Below, in pieces: positions 1 to 6,556 of a DNA stretch of 7,800 bases. Made by a program: the position numbers and the translations under genes. The first letter of the stretch is position 1, and the number at the start of each line of letters is the position of its first letter. Below the pieces are notes generated by a model. That model was not told the origin of the DNA and did not search any database. It worked only from the letters and a program-made list of their open reading frames with translations. This DNA comes from an uncultured Brachyspira sp. (GTDB lineage Bacteria; Spirochaetota; Brachyspiria; Brachyspirales; Brachyspiraceae): positions 1 to 7,800 of the forward strand of contig NZ_CAJTQJ010000063.1 in NCBI RefSeq assembly GCF_910578695.1, read 5' to 3'.

Positions 1-65
1 CAACACAACACAACACAACACAACACAACACAACACAACACAACACAACACAACATAACATAACA
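1..65. repeat. Pentanucleotide tandem repeat, (CAACA)11 followed by (TAACA)2
   Basis: Eleven perfect CAACA units run from the window edge to base 55, followed by two TAACA units. The array may continue to the left. On the plus strand it would encode a QHNTT pentapeptide repeat. The three plus frames stop at 56, 61 and 132 respectively, so a change of one unit would alter the end of any plus-strand gene entering from the left. Five is not a multiple of three, which makes the array a plausible slippage switch. Whether it lies inside a gene cannot be decided, because its left context is missing. Confidence 0.9.
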
Positions 66-160
66 GCCAAAACATTTTTACTAAAGCTCATAAATTTAAT
101 TTATGGGCTAGATTCGTTTCTTTCAAAAATATAAATTCAATTTTCAAGGCTTGAGTTTAT
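66..160 (+). other. Intergenic leader with an 11-bp hairpin
   Basis: This short gap lies between the pentanucleotide array and the glycosyltransferase start. Bases 85-95 can pair with 99-109 (one G-U pair) around a 3-base loop. The tract after it (GATTCGTTTCTTTC) is only moderately T-rich, so it could be a weak terminator for a plus-strand gene to the left or a leader structure. TATAAA at 130-135 resembles a -10 box, but no convincing -35 is spaced with it. AAGG at 146-149 is a weak ribosome-binding site for the ATG at 161. Confidence 0.4.
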
Positions 161-1249
161 ATGTTTTTGAAAAAAAATTTGATTGAATATTTAGTATGGC
201 TTATTCCAATTAAAAAATTGAGAAACAGCATAAGAATAAATTCCATTTATTTTAAAGATTTAGGATACAAAATAAATTATAATCATTATAAAGACAGCAT
301 AAAAAATAAAATAACTTTTTTTGTAAGAAATGACTGGGCTGTAAATGAAATGGAGTTCAGCAATAATTATTTTTATAATTTAATAAAAAATAATTATATT
401 AATGATTTAGAAATCAGCTGCAATCCTGATATAGAATTTTTTGCTCCTATAGGAAAAAGATATTTTTTAGAAAAATCTAAGGCTAAAATTAAAATATTTT
501 ATACAGGAGAATGTACTTCAAAAAATGCTATAGATAAAAGCTGGGCTCAATATTCTGATAATTGTATCAATGATGCAGATTTATCGCTTGGTTTTGATAG
601 AATAGATGAAAACAAATATAAAAATTATATTAGGTTTCCTATTTATATATTTTATCATTTTAATTGTTTATTAGATAATAAAAATTATACTAAAGATGAT
701 ATTAAAAAAGTTATAGATAATATTAATAATTCTAAATCTAAAAAAAATAAATTTGCTTCATTAGTTGCAAGCCATGATGCCACTAATATAAGAACTCAAA
801 TGTATAATCAAATAATAAAAATAGATTATATAAATTGTCCCAGCAGATTATTTCATAATGACGATACATTAAAACTAAATTTTAATAATAACAAAATAGA
901 ATATTTAAAAGATTTTAAATTTAATATATGTCCTGAAAACACTATTAGCGAAGGATATATAACAGAGAAACTTTTTGACGCTTTTAAGGCAGGATGCATA
1001 CCTATATACAATGGCGATGAGAATATAGAGCTTGATTTAATTAATAAAGATGCATTACTATTTTTCAAAAAAGATGAAGATAATACAGAACTTATAAAAG
1101 AAATAGAGAAACTTCATAAAGATGATAAATTATTTGACGCTTTTCAAAACAAACAAAAAATATATGATTCTATGGTTGATTATCTTTGGGAGAGAAGAGT
1201 AAAAATATTAAGCAGATTAGAAATGCTTATCAATGAAAAACTTAAATAA
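161..1249 (+). CDS. Glycosyltransferase family 10 (alpha-1,3-fucosyltransferase-like) protein
   Basis: This 362-residue protein probably transfers a deoxysugar such as fucose from a nucleotide sugar onto a surface glycan at the cytoplasmic side of the membrane. The family call rests on the C-terminal signature at residues 252-285: FKFNICPEN, then GYITEK, then AFKAGCIPIYNGD. This is the donor-binding region of Helicobacter-type fucosyltransferases. FYTGE at 113-117 matches the upstream family motif. The N-terminus carries a short amphipathic segment at residues 13-25 (WLIPIKKLRNSIR) that recurs in two other proteins here. The ATG is the only start after an in-frame TGA at 152-154, and the ribosome site is weak. 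A run of eight A at codons 4-6 could slip. The gene converges on the transglycosylase gene with a 3-bp gap and no obvious terminator between them. The acceptor and the exact sugar cannot be read from sequence. Confidence 0.85.
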   Translation: MFLKKNLIEYLVWLIPIKKLRNSIRINSIYFKDLGYKINYNHYKDSIKNKITFFVRNDWAVNEMEFSNNYFYNLIKNNYINDLEISCNPDIEFFAPIGKRYFLEKSKAKIKIFYTGECTSKNAIDKSWAQYSDNCINDADLSLGFDRIDENKYKNYIRFPIYIFYHFNCLLDNKNYTKDDIKKVIDNINNSKSKKNKFASLVASHDATNIRTQMYNQIIKIDYINCPSRLFHNDDTLKLNFNNNKIEYLKDFKFNICPENTISEGYITEKLFDAFKAGCIPIYNGDENIELDLINKDALLFFKKDEDNTELIKEIEKLHKDDKLFDAFQNKQKIYDSMVDYLWERRVKILSRLEMLINEKLK

Positions 1250-1252
1250 TAT

Positions 1253-2647
1253 TTATTTATTTATAGGTATTCTCAAAAATATTTCAGTTCCTATAGAAAG
1301 TACATTGCTGTTTAATTTATTCCAAGCTTTTATTTCAGCTATATCAATATTAAATCTTCTTGCAATAATCCAAAGAGTATCCCCCGCTCTTACATGATAC
1401 ATTATATCTTTATATTCATAATCAGGAGGCGGCAAAGATTCAAAGTATACAAATCTTCCCTCTCTTATTCTCTGCTGTTCTTCTTCATACTGTACTAAAT
1501 CTACCTGCTTTGCATTATCAAGTCCTTGTATAGGAATCATTATTTGCTGTCCTATATTAAGGCTTCTTGATTTTAATTTATTTATTTCTACTATAGCATT
1601 TATAGGAACAGAATAAAATTTAGAAAGATGAGAAAGTGTTTCATTCATTTTTACTTCATGTCTTCTGAAAGTAACTCTTTCTGATGCTGGTATTTTAGCA
1701 AAAGTATCATTAAATTTATTTCCCATACCTTCAGGAACTCTTAAAGGATATCTAACCATACCAGGAGGCGTTACTCCTCTTGCTAAATGAGGATTCAAAG
1801 CTTTCAAATCTTCATTATCAGCATTTATCATTTTAGCTATAACAGATAAATCAGCTGCATCATCAACATAAACTAAATCACCCTGAGGAAATACTACTTT
1901 AGGCTTATTTACTTTAAACCCAAATCTTTCAGGATTTTTTGCTATTATAACAGCAGCAACATATTTAGGTATATATTCCTCTGTTTCTTTAGGAAGTACG
2001 CCTGCTTTTAATAAATCTTCAAAATCATTGCTTTTTACTTCTCTTATGGCTCTTGATATCCTTCCTCCTCCTGCATTATATGCAATCAAAGCTATTACCC
2101 AAGATTTAAAATTTTTATCAAGTCTTATCAAATGATCAGCAGCAGCTTTTGTAGAACGTTCAGGGTCAAATCTGTCATCAGACCAATAATTAACTTTAAG
2201 ATTATATATAGCACCCGTCATAGGCATAAACTGCCAAAGTCCTGCAGCACCCGCATGAGAAACAGCCTGAGGATTAAAATCGCTTTCTATTATAGGTAAA
2301 TAGACTAAATCTTCAGGAACTCCTTTTTCTTTAAAAACTTCTTTTATATAAGGAAGATATATTTGAGCCCTATCTATAATTTTCTGCATATAAGGCTTCC
2401 AATTTCCTTGATATCTGTTTATATAATAAGAAACTCTGTCATTTCTAAAATTATTTACATCAAATCCTCTAAGCTCAACAACTTTTATATCCCTGCCTAG
2501 CGATTCTCCAAATACGCTTAATTCATAGAGATTAGCACCTTCCAAAGCTTTTCTTACATACAAATCAAAAGTATCGCAGGAATTGATAAAAAGCATTATT
2601 ATTATAAGAAAAATAATCAATATAATTTTTTTTATTTTTTTGATAAT
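1253..2647 (-). CDS. mltD: MltD-type membrane-bound lytic murein transglycosylase lipoprotein with LysM repeats
   Basis: This enzyme cleaves peptidoglycan glycan strands to 1,6-anhydro ends and should be lipid-anchored in the periplasm. Residue numbers count from the TTG at 2620 (455 aa). Cys15 in INSC is the likely lipidation site. The SLT domain spans about 85-235, with catalytic Glu112 in PIIESDFNP, then GAAGLWQFMP and AYNAGGG. A degenerate LysM-like stretch at about 250-295 precedes two LysM domains at about 320-363 and 407-452. The TTG start gives a signal peptide with no positive charge and no ribosome site. The frame stays open upstream to a TGA at 2662-2660, and an ATT at 2647-2645 adds nine residues including KKIKK. 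That ATT also sits at normal distance from a GAGGCGG sequence, so I place the start there. The standard-code alternative is 2620. The gene is apparently monocistronic, with its own promoter. Confidence 0.88.
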   Translation of the reverse strand: MIKKIKKIILIIFLIIIMLFINSCDTFDLYVRKALEGANLYELSVFGESLGRDIKVVELRGFDVNNFRNDRVSYYINRYQGNWKPYMQKIIDRAQIYLPYIKEVFKEKGVPEDLVYLPIIESDFNPQAVSHAGAAGLWQFMPMTGAIYNLKVNYWSDDRFDPERSTKAAADHLIRLDKNFKSWVIALIAYNAGGGRISRAIREVKSNDFEDLLKAGVLPKETEEYIPKYVAAVIIAKNPERFGFKVNKPKVVFPQGDLVYVDDAADLSVIAKMINADNEDLKALNPHLARGVTPPGMVRYPLRVPEGMGNKFNDTFAKIPASERVTFRRHEVKMNETLSHLSKFYSVPINAIVEINKLKSRSLNIGQQIMIPIQGLDNAKQVDLVQYEEEQQRIREGRFVYFESLPPPDYEYKDIMYHVRAGDTLWIIARRFNIDIAEIKAWNKLNSNVLSIGTEIFLRIPINK

Positions 2648-2654
2648 GAAAAAA

Positions 2655-2661
2655 CCGCCTC
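2655..2661 (-). promoter_or_regulatory. Ribosome-binding site that decides the mltD start
   Basis: On the minus strand GAGGCGG lies 7 nt before an in-frame ATT at 2647-2645; GAGG itself ends 10 nt before it. No comparable purine-rich site precedes the in-frame TTG at 2620, where the upstream bases are only A and T. This favours initiation at ATT, a rare start codon known from infC. Confidence 0.45.
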
Positions 2662-2677
2662 AATAATTAATTTATAT

Positions 2678-2706
2678 ATTAAACATTATTATCAAAAGAT
2701 TTTCAA
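2678..2706 (-). promoter_or_regulatory. Sigma-70-type promoter of the lytic transglycosylase gene
   Basis: On the minus strand, TTGAAA (2706-2701) and TTTAAT (2683-2678) are separated by exactly 17 bp. Each differs from consensus at one position. Transcription would start near 2671, leaving a leader of about 23 nt to the proposed ATT start. In such AT-rich DNA some chance matches are expected, but spacing, orientation and position all agree. Confidence 0.55.
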
Positions 2707-2750
2707 GTTATTTTAGTATTTAAAATCGGATATTAATAAAAATAAGTTTA

Positions 2751-2791
2751 ATAAAATAGGCAGTATGAAATACTAAATATACACACTGCCT
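2751..2791 (-). terminator. Intrinsic terminator after the oligopeptide-binding protein remnant
   Basis: AGGCAGT (2758-2764) and ACTGCCT (2785-2791) form a perfect 7-bp stem. Inside it, further pairing of GTATTT and related bases is possible. On the minus strand the stem is followed by ATTTTAT. It sits 20 bp beyond the stop codon of the OppA-like remnant, as expected for that gene's original terminator. Confidence 0.6.
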
Positions 2792-2811
2792 TATAATAAA
2801 TACAATAATAA

Positions 2812-3234
2812 TTAATTTTCTAAATATGCATAGAAGAATTTATGAAAACCCAATGGATTATATACAACATTTTTTAAATTAGGACTTACAAGTAAAGGTT
2901 CTGTGAAAAAATAAATAGGTATAGCTCCCATATCCTCTTCTATAAGTATTCTCTCAGCTTCATGCATAGCCTTCATTCTTATTTTATTATCGTCTGTGGA
3001 CATAGCTTGAGATATAAGCTCATCATATATTTGATTACTGTATCCGCCGTTATTTTGAGTATTATAGCTTGTAAATAAACTCATCATAGACATAGGATCA
3101 GAATAATCAGCAGACCAATAAAGTCTTCCTATCATAAATTTTTTCTCTAATAAAGTTTGTCCAAGCAAAGCATTATCCATTTGAGTAATTACAGAATCTA
3201 TATTAAGATTTTCTTTCCACTTAAAATTTATTAT
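2812..3234 (-). pseudogene. 3' remnant of an oligopeptide ABC transporter substrate-binding protein gene (OppA/SBP_bac_5 family)
   Basis: The open frame encodes only the last 140 or so residues of a protein family usually over 500 residues long. It begins just after an in-frame TGA at 3237-3235, and homology is already visible at once (FKWKENLNID). The classic C-terminal blocks follow: LYWSADYSDPMSMMSLF, NNGGYSNQIYDELI, a MHEAERILIEED helix, AIPIYFF, and PLGFHKFFYAYLE at the end. In intact relatives this lobe helps close the peptide-binding cleft. An ATG at 3180 is the first start codon, but it lies within the homologous region and has no good ribosome site. There is no signal peptide or N-terminal lobe. 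I read it as a decayed fragment left by a deletion or rearrangement near 3235. It keeps its own terminator on the left. Confidence 0.8.
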
Positions 3235-3425
3235 TCAATTTTATATAATTTTTAAACTTAGTCAATTAAAAAATAAAAATTATTTACTATTGCTGGCGAC
3301 AAACTTTATATTATTTCCGCTGCTGCACCCTTTGGCGCAGCCATATATTTGGTGCTTGATGACGAAATCTAACATTAGTCTACAACTAAAGCGTCATCTG
3401 AATCATTTACTTAAATTTTAATTTT
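3235..3425. other. Gene-free rearrangement scar containing a G+C-richer structured island
   Basis: Bases 3235-3289 are plain AT-rich DNA. Bases 3291-3400 are clearly richer in G+C than everything nearby. They can form an 8-bp hairpin with one mismatch (3322-3329 with 3334-3341, loop CTTT) and a nested stem (3358-3364 with 3392-3398, enclosing 3375-3379 with 3385-3389). A plus-strand frame from 3277 to a stop at 3370 reads like the end of a membrane or soluble protein (IISAAAPFGAAIYLVLDDEI), but it has no start codon. It could be a gene remnant or a structured RNA; I cannot tell which. Confidence 0.35.
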
Positions 3426-4751
3426 TTAGTCAAAAATAAAAAATCTATGCTGCAGTTTTGTATTGCAGCATAGGTTGTAATTTATTATATTTTGTATTAT
3501 TATAAAGATATATGTAATCGCTGCATATATGATAATTAGGTCTGGTCTGGTCTGGTCTGGTCTGGTCTCTATTTTAAATTTATTTCTAAAATTGTCTCTC
3601 CATTTTCTAACTGGAATAAACCAAGCCATAAAATCGATAAGATTAAAAAATATTTTTTCATTAGATAAAATTTTACCTTTCAAATTTAAAATTATATTAT
3701 ATAAATATCTTGTTGGAATTATGTTTTCTATATAAAAATCAAGTTTATTATAAGCATCGTTTTTATATCTATATTTTGGAATATAATTATTAATTCTGCA
3801 ATCACATATATCTAAATTACATTTTATAGGTTTAATTAATTCAAAAAAATCTATTTCTTCTCTATGTATATTACCAACTACATTAGATATTGAACATTCC
3901 TGCCCTTTATAATTTCCATTTGAATCAATAGATATAGAATTTACCCCAGATAAACAGTAGAAATCTTTAAAGTTTTTCATTTTTTCTACAACAGATTGCC
4001 TATGAGGAATATATTTTGCTTCATAATTTGTAAATATATATTTAGTATTATAATCTTGAAAGAAATCAGGAATATATCCATTATATGCATTATTATTTTC
4101 TTCAATATAAAATTTTTCACTAGCTTTATAAAACCAATCTATATCTTCTTGATTGTATCTGCTGTCTAAACCTATATCATTATTATTATCATAAATAAGT
4201 CCTAAATCTAATCCGAAAAAATATTGTTTCCTATATTCCAATAATTCATTGAAAAATAATATACACTTTTCTTTTAAATCAGGATTTACCATTAATGATA
4301 CCATAATATATTTATTAAAATTATTAGCATATTTTATAATATTTTTAACATGATCTATATTAGCATATTCCAAATGTATAGAAAAATTCAAATAAAAATT
4401 ATCCATTATAAACAAATCTTGAAAATAATTTTCATTTTTATGCGTATTAGAAAATAAATACGCAAATGAATTTTTATTTTTTAATATATACTTAATCAAC
4501 TCTTTAAATTGCGGATATATAGTAGGTTCTCCTCCTGAAAAAAGAAATACATATCTCTCTTTATTAATATTAAAAATTTTATCTACAACATTTTTTAATA
4601 CAGATATATCTGCAAACTGCATTTCCTTACCTACATGCGGGCTATGAGATATACAATAAGAACAGCTGTAATTACAATAGCTAGTTGGAAACCAATGAAC
4701 TATCAAATCATATAAGTTATCGTTTCCATGAAATATAATATTATTTTGCAT
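3426..4751 (-). CDS. Radical SAM protein with SPASM/twitch-like C-terminal cysteines and repeat-controlled tail
   Basis: This predicted cytoplasmic iron-sulfur enzyme generates a deoxyadenosyl radical from S-adenosylmethionine. CNYSCSYC at residues 26-33 supplies the [4Fe-4S] ligands, and FSGGEP at 71-76 is the SAM-binding strand. Cysteines 266, 286, 311, 316 and 318 probably bind an auxiliary cluster. Residues 377-389 (WFIPVRKWRDNFR) repeat the motif found at the N-termini of the glycosyltransferase and pyruvyl transferase. After residue 395 the frame runs through five AGACC units (TRPDQTRPD), then a strongly hydrophobic tail, and stops beyond the operon terminator hairpin. That overrun suggests the present repeat number is not the ancestral one. 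The ATG overlaps the upstream gene by 11 nt and follows an AAGGAAG site. The substrate is unknown; the context suggests a sugar or glycan precursor. Confidence 0.85.
   Translation of the reverse strand: MQNNIIFHGNDNLYDLIVHWFPTSYCNYSCSYCISHSPHVGKEMQFADISVLKNVVDKIFNINKERYVFLFSGGEPTIYPQFKELIKYILKNKNSFAYLFSNTHKNENYFQDLFIMDNFYLNFSIHLEYANIDHVKNIIKYANNFNKYIMVSLMVNPDLKEKCILFFNELLEYRKQYFFGLDLGLIYDNNNDIGLDSRYNQEDIDWFYKASEKFYIEENNNAYNGYIPDFFQDYNTKYIFTNYEAKYIPHRQSVVEKMKNFKDFYCLSGVNSISIDSNGNYKGQECSISNVVGNIHREEIDFFELIKPIKCNLDICDCRINNYIPKYRYKNDAYNKLDFYIENIIPTRYLYNIILNLKGKILSNEKIFFNLIDFMAWFIPVRKWRDNFRNKFKIETRPDQTRPDLIIIYAAITYIFIIIQNIINYNLCCNTKLQHRFFIFD
3432..3473 (-). terminator. Strong intrinsic terminator of the operon
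   Basis: CTATGCTGCA (3445-3454) and TGCAGCATAG (3464-3473) form a perfect 10-bp stem with a 9-base loop. On the minus strand it is followed by ATTTTTTATTTTTG. The reading frame of the second radical SAM gene, in its present repeat phase, runs through this hairpin. A near-identical terminator lies at 7720-7756. Confidence 0.88.
3464..3518. repeat. 55-bp direct repeat, copy 1
   Basis: This segment is identical, base for base, to 7746-7800 and includes one arm of the terminator hairpin. In copy 1 it lies between the terminator loop and the AGACC array. The second copy is cut off by the window end, so the true repeat may be longer and may include another pentanucleotide array. Confidence 0.92.
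3539..3568 (-). repeat. Pentanucleotide tandem repeat (AGACC)5 controlling the C-terminus of the radical SAM gene
   Basis: On the plus strand five perfect TCTGG units occupy 3541-3565, flanked by partial units (GG and TCT). On the coding minus strand they encode the RPDQT pentapeptide. With five units the protein gains a tail of about 37 residues, including a hydrophobic run. With six units a TAA follows immediately after the repeat. With four units a different tail is read, ending at a TAG inside the terminator stem. Confidence 0.92.
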
Positions 4752-5630
4752 TATTCTTCCTTTTTTTTAAAAAATACATATTGTTAAATATTGATATACT
4801 ATGTGATTCATTTAATTTATGAGAAAAAATTTCTTTTATATAAGGATTTAACCATTCACTGCCGTCAGCACATACTCTATTTCTAACATCAGCATAAAAC
4901 GGAGCATCTATTTTAGGTACATCTCCAAGCGTTATAAAAGCATGAGCATTAAAACAATGCGGCAATAAACATTTTTCACCTATAGGTTTAAAAGATATTG
5001 GCTTATTAATATCTTCAAATATATTTTGATGATAATTAGAAGCATAACATTGTCTTGTTTCTCCCGTACCTATATTTACAAATAATGAATAAACACCAGC
5101 ATAACAATATTCATCTATTTTTTTACCAAAAATACCTATTTTAAAATTAAATAAATTTGAATCGAAAACTTCCCAAGTCTTTTTATACTCATCTCTAGAT
5201 AAATTAGTTAATATAGGTATACCATATTTATCATCTGATCTAGCTATAGTAACATGGCAAATATTACCGACATTCTCTCTTACTATGTTTTTTATATTTT
5301 CTATATCTTTTATTATTTCATCATACGGCGTCAATTCAACTGTAAATGAACATCCTGCATCTTTCATTTTTTTCACATTAGAAAAATAATCTTTTATTTT
5401 ATTTACTCTTAATAATTCTTTATAATGAAATGAAAACTTAAATACTAATCTGTATAATAATGATTTATCTATTTTTTGTAAAATTTCATCGAATCTTTTA
5501 TTTACAGTTCCATTAGTTACAACAAATACATAATGTCCTTCTTCTAATACCTCTTTAATCAGCTCTATAACATATTCATGCATCAAAGTTTCTCCGTCAG
5601 CACACATATTTAATAAACATACCCCCCCCC
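4741..5630 (-). CDS. C-terminal half of the deacetylase/radical SAM fusion (out of frame in this sequence)
   Basis: This is the rest of a radical SAM barrel plus an auxiliary-cluster region, separated from its own N-terminus by the G9 tract. Directly after the tract it reads GVCLLNMCADGETL, the glycine-rich SAM-binding segment that should follow the CxxxCxxC motif in the upstream half. Later come EYCYAG, ETRQCYAS and EKCLLPHCFNAH, a cysteine pattern expected for a second iron-sulfur cluster. The frame extends rightwards to 5733 with an ATG there. Those extra residues are an out-of-frame reading of the upstream half's radical SAM region, so I do not accept that start. The gene ends in TAA at 4741-4743 and overlaps the next gene by 11 nt. 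As the sequence stands it would be made only by slippage or from an internal start. One base lost from the tract would join it to 5597-6556. Confidence 0.85.
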
Positions 5631-6556
5631 ATTCTTTCCTTAGATAAAGCTTTTCTAACATATTGAGGAGAATATTTAAAATTGGGTAAAGCATCTGACC
5701 ATCTATTAGTCTGTGTAATATAACAATATTCACATCTTAAATTACAAGTAGTAACAGGTATATGACATTCTATATATCTTTTTATAATTGGAAAATTTTC
5801 ATACAAAAGTTTATTTTCAAATTGAATAAAACTAGGACTATAACTATTTTCTAAAGCATAATCATATATTTTAGTAATATTGTTTTTAATATTATCATTA
5901 TCCAAAAAAATTTCATGTGTAAACATTATTATATTATTATTTAAATCTATTGTTTTTACAGCAATATCTATATCAGAAATATTTTCAATTCTTAATGTAG
6001 TTTTAATAAATAAAATATTATTCTTTATATCTTTGTATTCTAAGTGCTTATTAAGAAATATATTTTCATTATTTTTTAAATAGTAATTATCTCTATCATC
6101 ATCAGCAGTTAAAACTCCGATTATACCGTTATTTAATTTTTTCATTTTGGTTATATTAAGAGCATTTCCTGAAAAACAATGAAGTCTTGGTATATTATCT
6201 ATAATATCATTGCTGCCTGTAAACCTATACACATATTTTAAAAATAATTTATAATCTTTATCAGCTGTATTTTTATTTGAATTATATCTGCTATTTTCAT
6301 TATACCCATGAAATCCGATTTTCAGCCAATTAGAGTTTTCTGAAAACTCTTTTTTATATTTAACACTTGTATTAGATATATTAAAACCTTTATACTCAAT
6401 AAATACATACAAACTTATACATGCTTTATATCTATCATGCAGATATTTGAAAAATGAAAAATATTTACTATCAAATAAAGAATTATAATTATTAACTGTT
6501 ATATCTCTAAACATTTCTATACAATCATCTACTGAAAAATGTATTATATTACTCAT
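5597..6556 (-). CDS. Polysaccharide deacetylase-like domain fused to the start of a radical SAM domain (phase-OFF, truncated)
   Basis: The N-terminal 240 or so residues look like a NodB-type carbohydrate esterase that would remove acetyl groups from amino sugars. HFSVDD (Asp10, Asp11), GFHGYN (His83) and MFTHE (His214) correspond to its metal and catalytic motifs. From residue 263 a radical SAM domain begins with CNLRCEYC (Cys271, 275, 278). After RKALSKERMGG the protein meets nine G and ends within ten codons, at residue 319. A tract of eight or eleven G would continue into 5630-4741 and give about 604/605 residues. The deacetylase region is complete in the truncated form, so it may still act alone. 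The ATG overlaps the upstream TGA (ATGA) and follows a GGAGAAG site, indicating translational coupling. The deacetylase call is from motifs and is less certain than the radical SAM call. Confidence 0.85.
   Translation of the reverse strand: MSNIIHFSVDDCIEMFRDITVNNYNSLFDSKYFSFFKYLHDRYKACISLYVFIEYKGFNISNTSVKYKKEFSENSNWLKIGFHGYNENSRYNSNKNTADKDYKLFLKYVYRFTGSNDIIDNIPRLHCFSGNALNITKMKKLNNGIIGVLTADDDRDNYYLKNNENIFLNKHLEYKDIKNNILFIKTTLRIENISDIDIAVKTIDLNNNIIMFTHEIFLDNDNIKNNITKIYDYALENSYSPSFIQFENKLLYENFPIIKRYIECHIPVTTCNLRCEYCYITQTNRWSDALPNFKYSPQYVRKALSKERMGGGMFIKYVC
5622..5630 (-). repeat. G9 homopolymer (C9 on the plus strand): slippage switch inside the fusion gene
   Basis: This uninterrupted run of nine G on the coding strand sits exactly where two matching halves of a radical SAM domain change frame. 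In a genome this AT-rich such a run is unlikely by chance. Counting frames, 8 or 11 G join the halves (ERMGGVCLLNMC), 9 G gives stop after MFIKYVC, and 10 G gives stop after YVY. It is the classic form of a contingency locus. Confidence 0.92.

Noticed and set aside
1..65. CRISPR-like array
   Set aside because: The units are five bases long and directly abutting, with no spacers.
853..1068. Minus-strand open frame of 71 codons inside the glycosyltransferase gene
   Set aside because: It lies opposite the conserved family-10 signature, has no ribosome site or recognisable motif, and is a shadow of the real gene.
3464..3518. Insertion-sequence end or attachment site
   Set aside because: The repeated segment has no flanking target duplication that I can see, no transposase or integrase in the window, and its structure is explained by a terminator plus gene-end duplication.
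3529..3735. Plus-strand open frame of 68 codons across the TCTGG repeat
   Set aside because: It is antisense to the motif-bearing C-terminus of the radical SAM gene and its start is within the repeat leader. No support beyond absence of stops.
3426..4751. Maturation of a ribosomal peptide (RiPP) by the SPASM-like radical SAM protein
   Set aside because: No small precursor-peptide gene or peptide-recognition domain is visible nearby, and the neighbours are glycan enzymes. It is not excluded beyond the window.
5631..5733. ATG at 5733 as the real start of the second half of the radical SAM gene
   Set aside because: The same bases, read in the upstream frame, encode the conserved CNLRCEYC-to-RKALSKER stretch. 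The residues from 5733 to the tract are an out-of-frame reading with no matching motif.
5880..6083. Plus-strand open frame of 67 codons
   Set aside because: It is antisense to the deacetylase-like domain. The hydrophobic translation is what complementing Asn/Lys/Ile-rich AT DNA yields.
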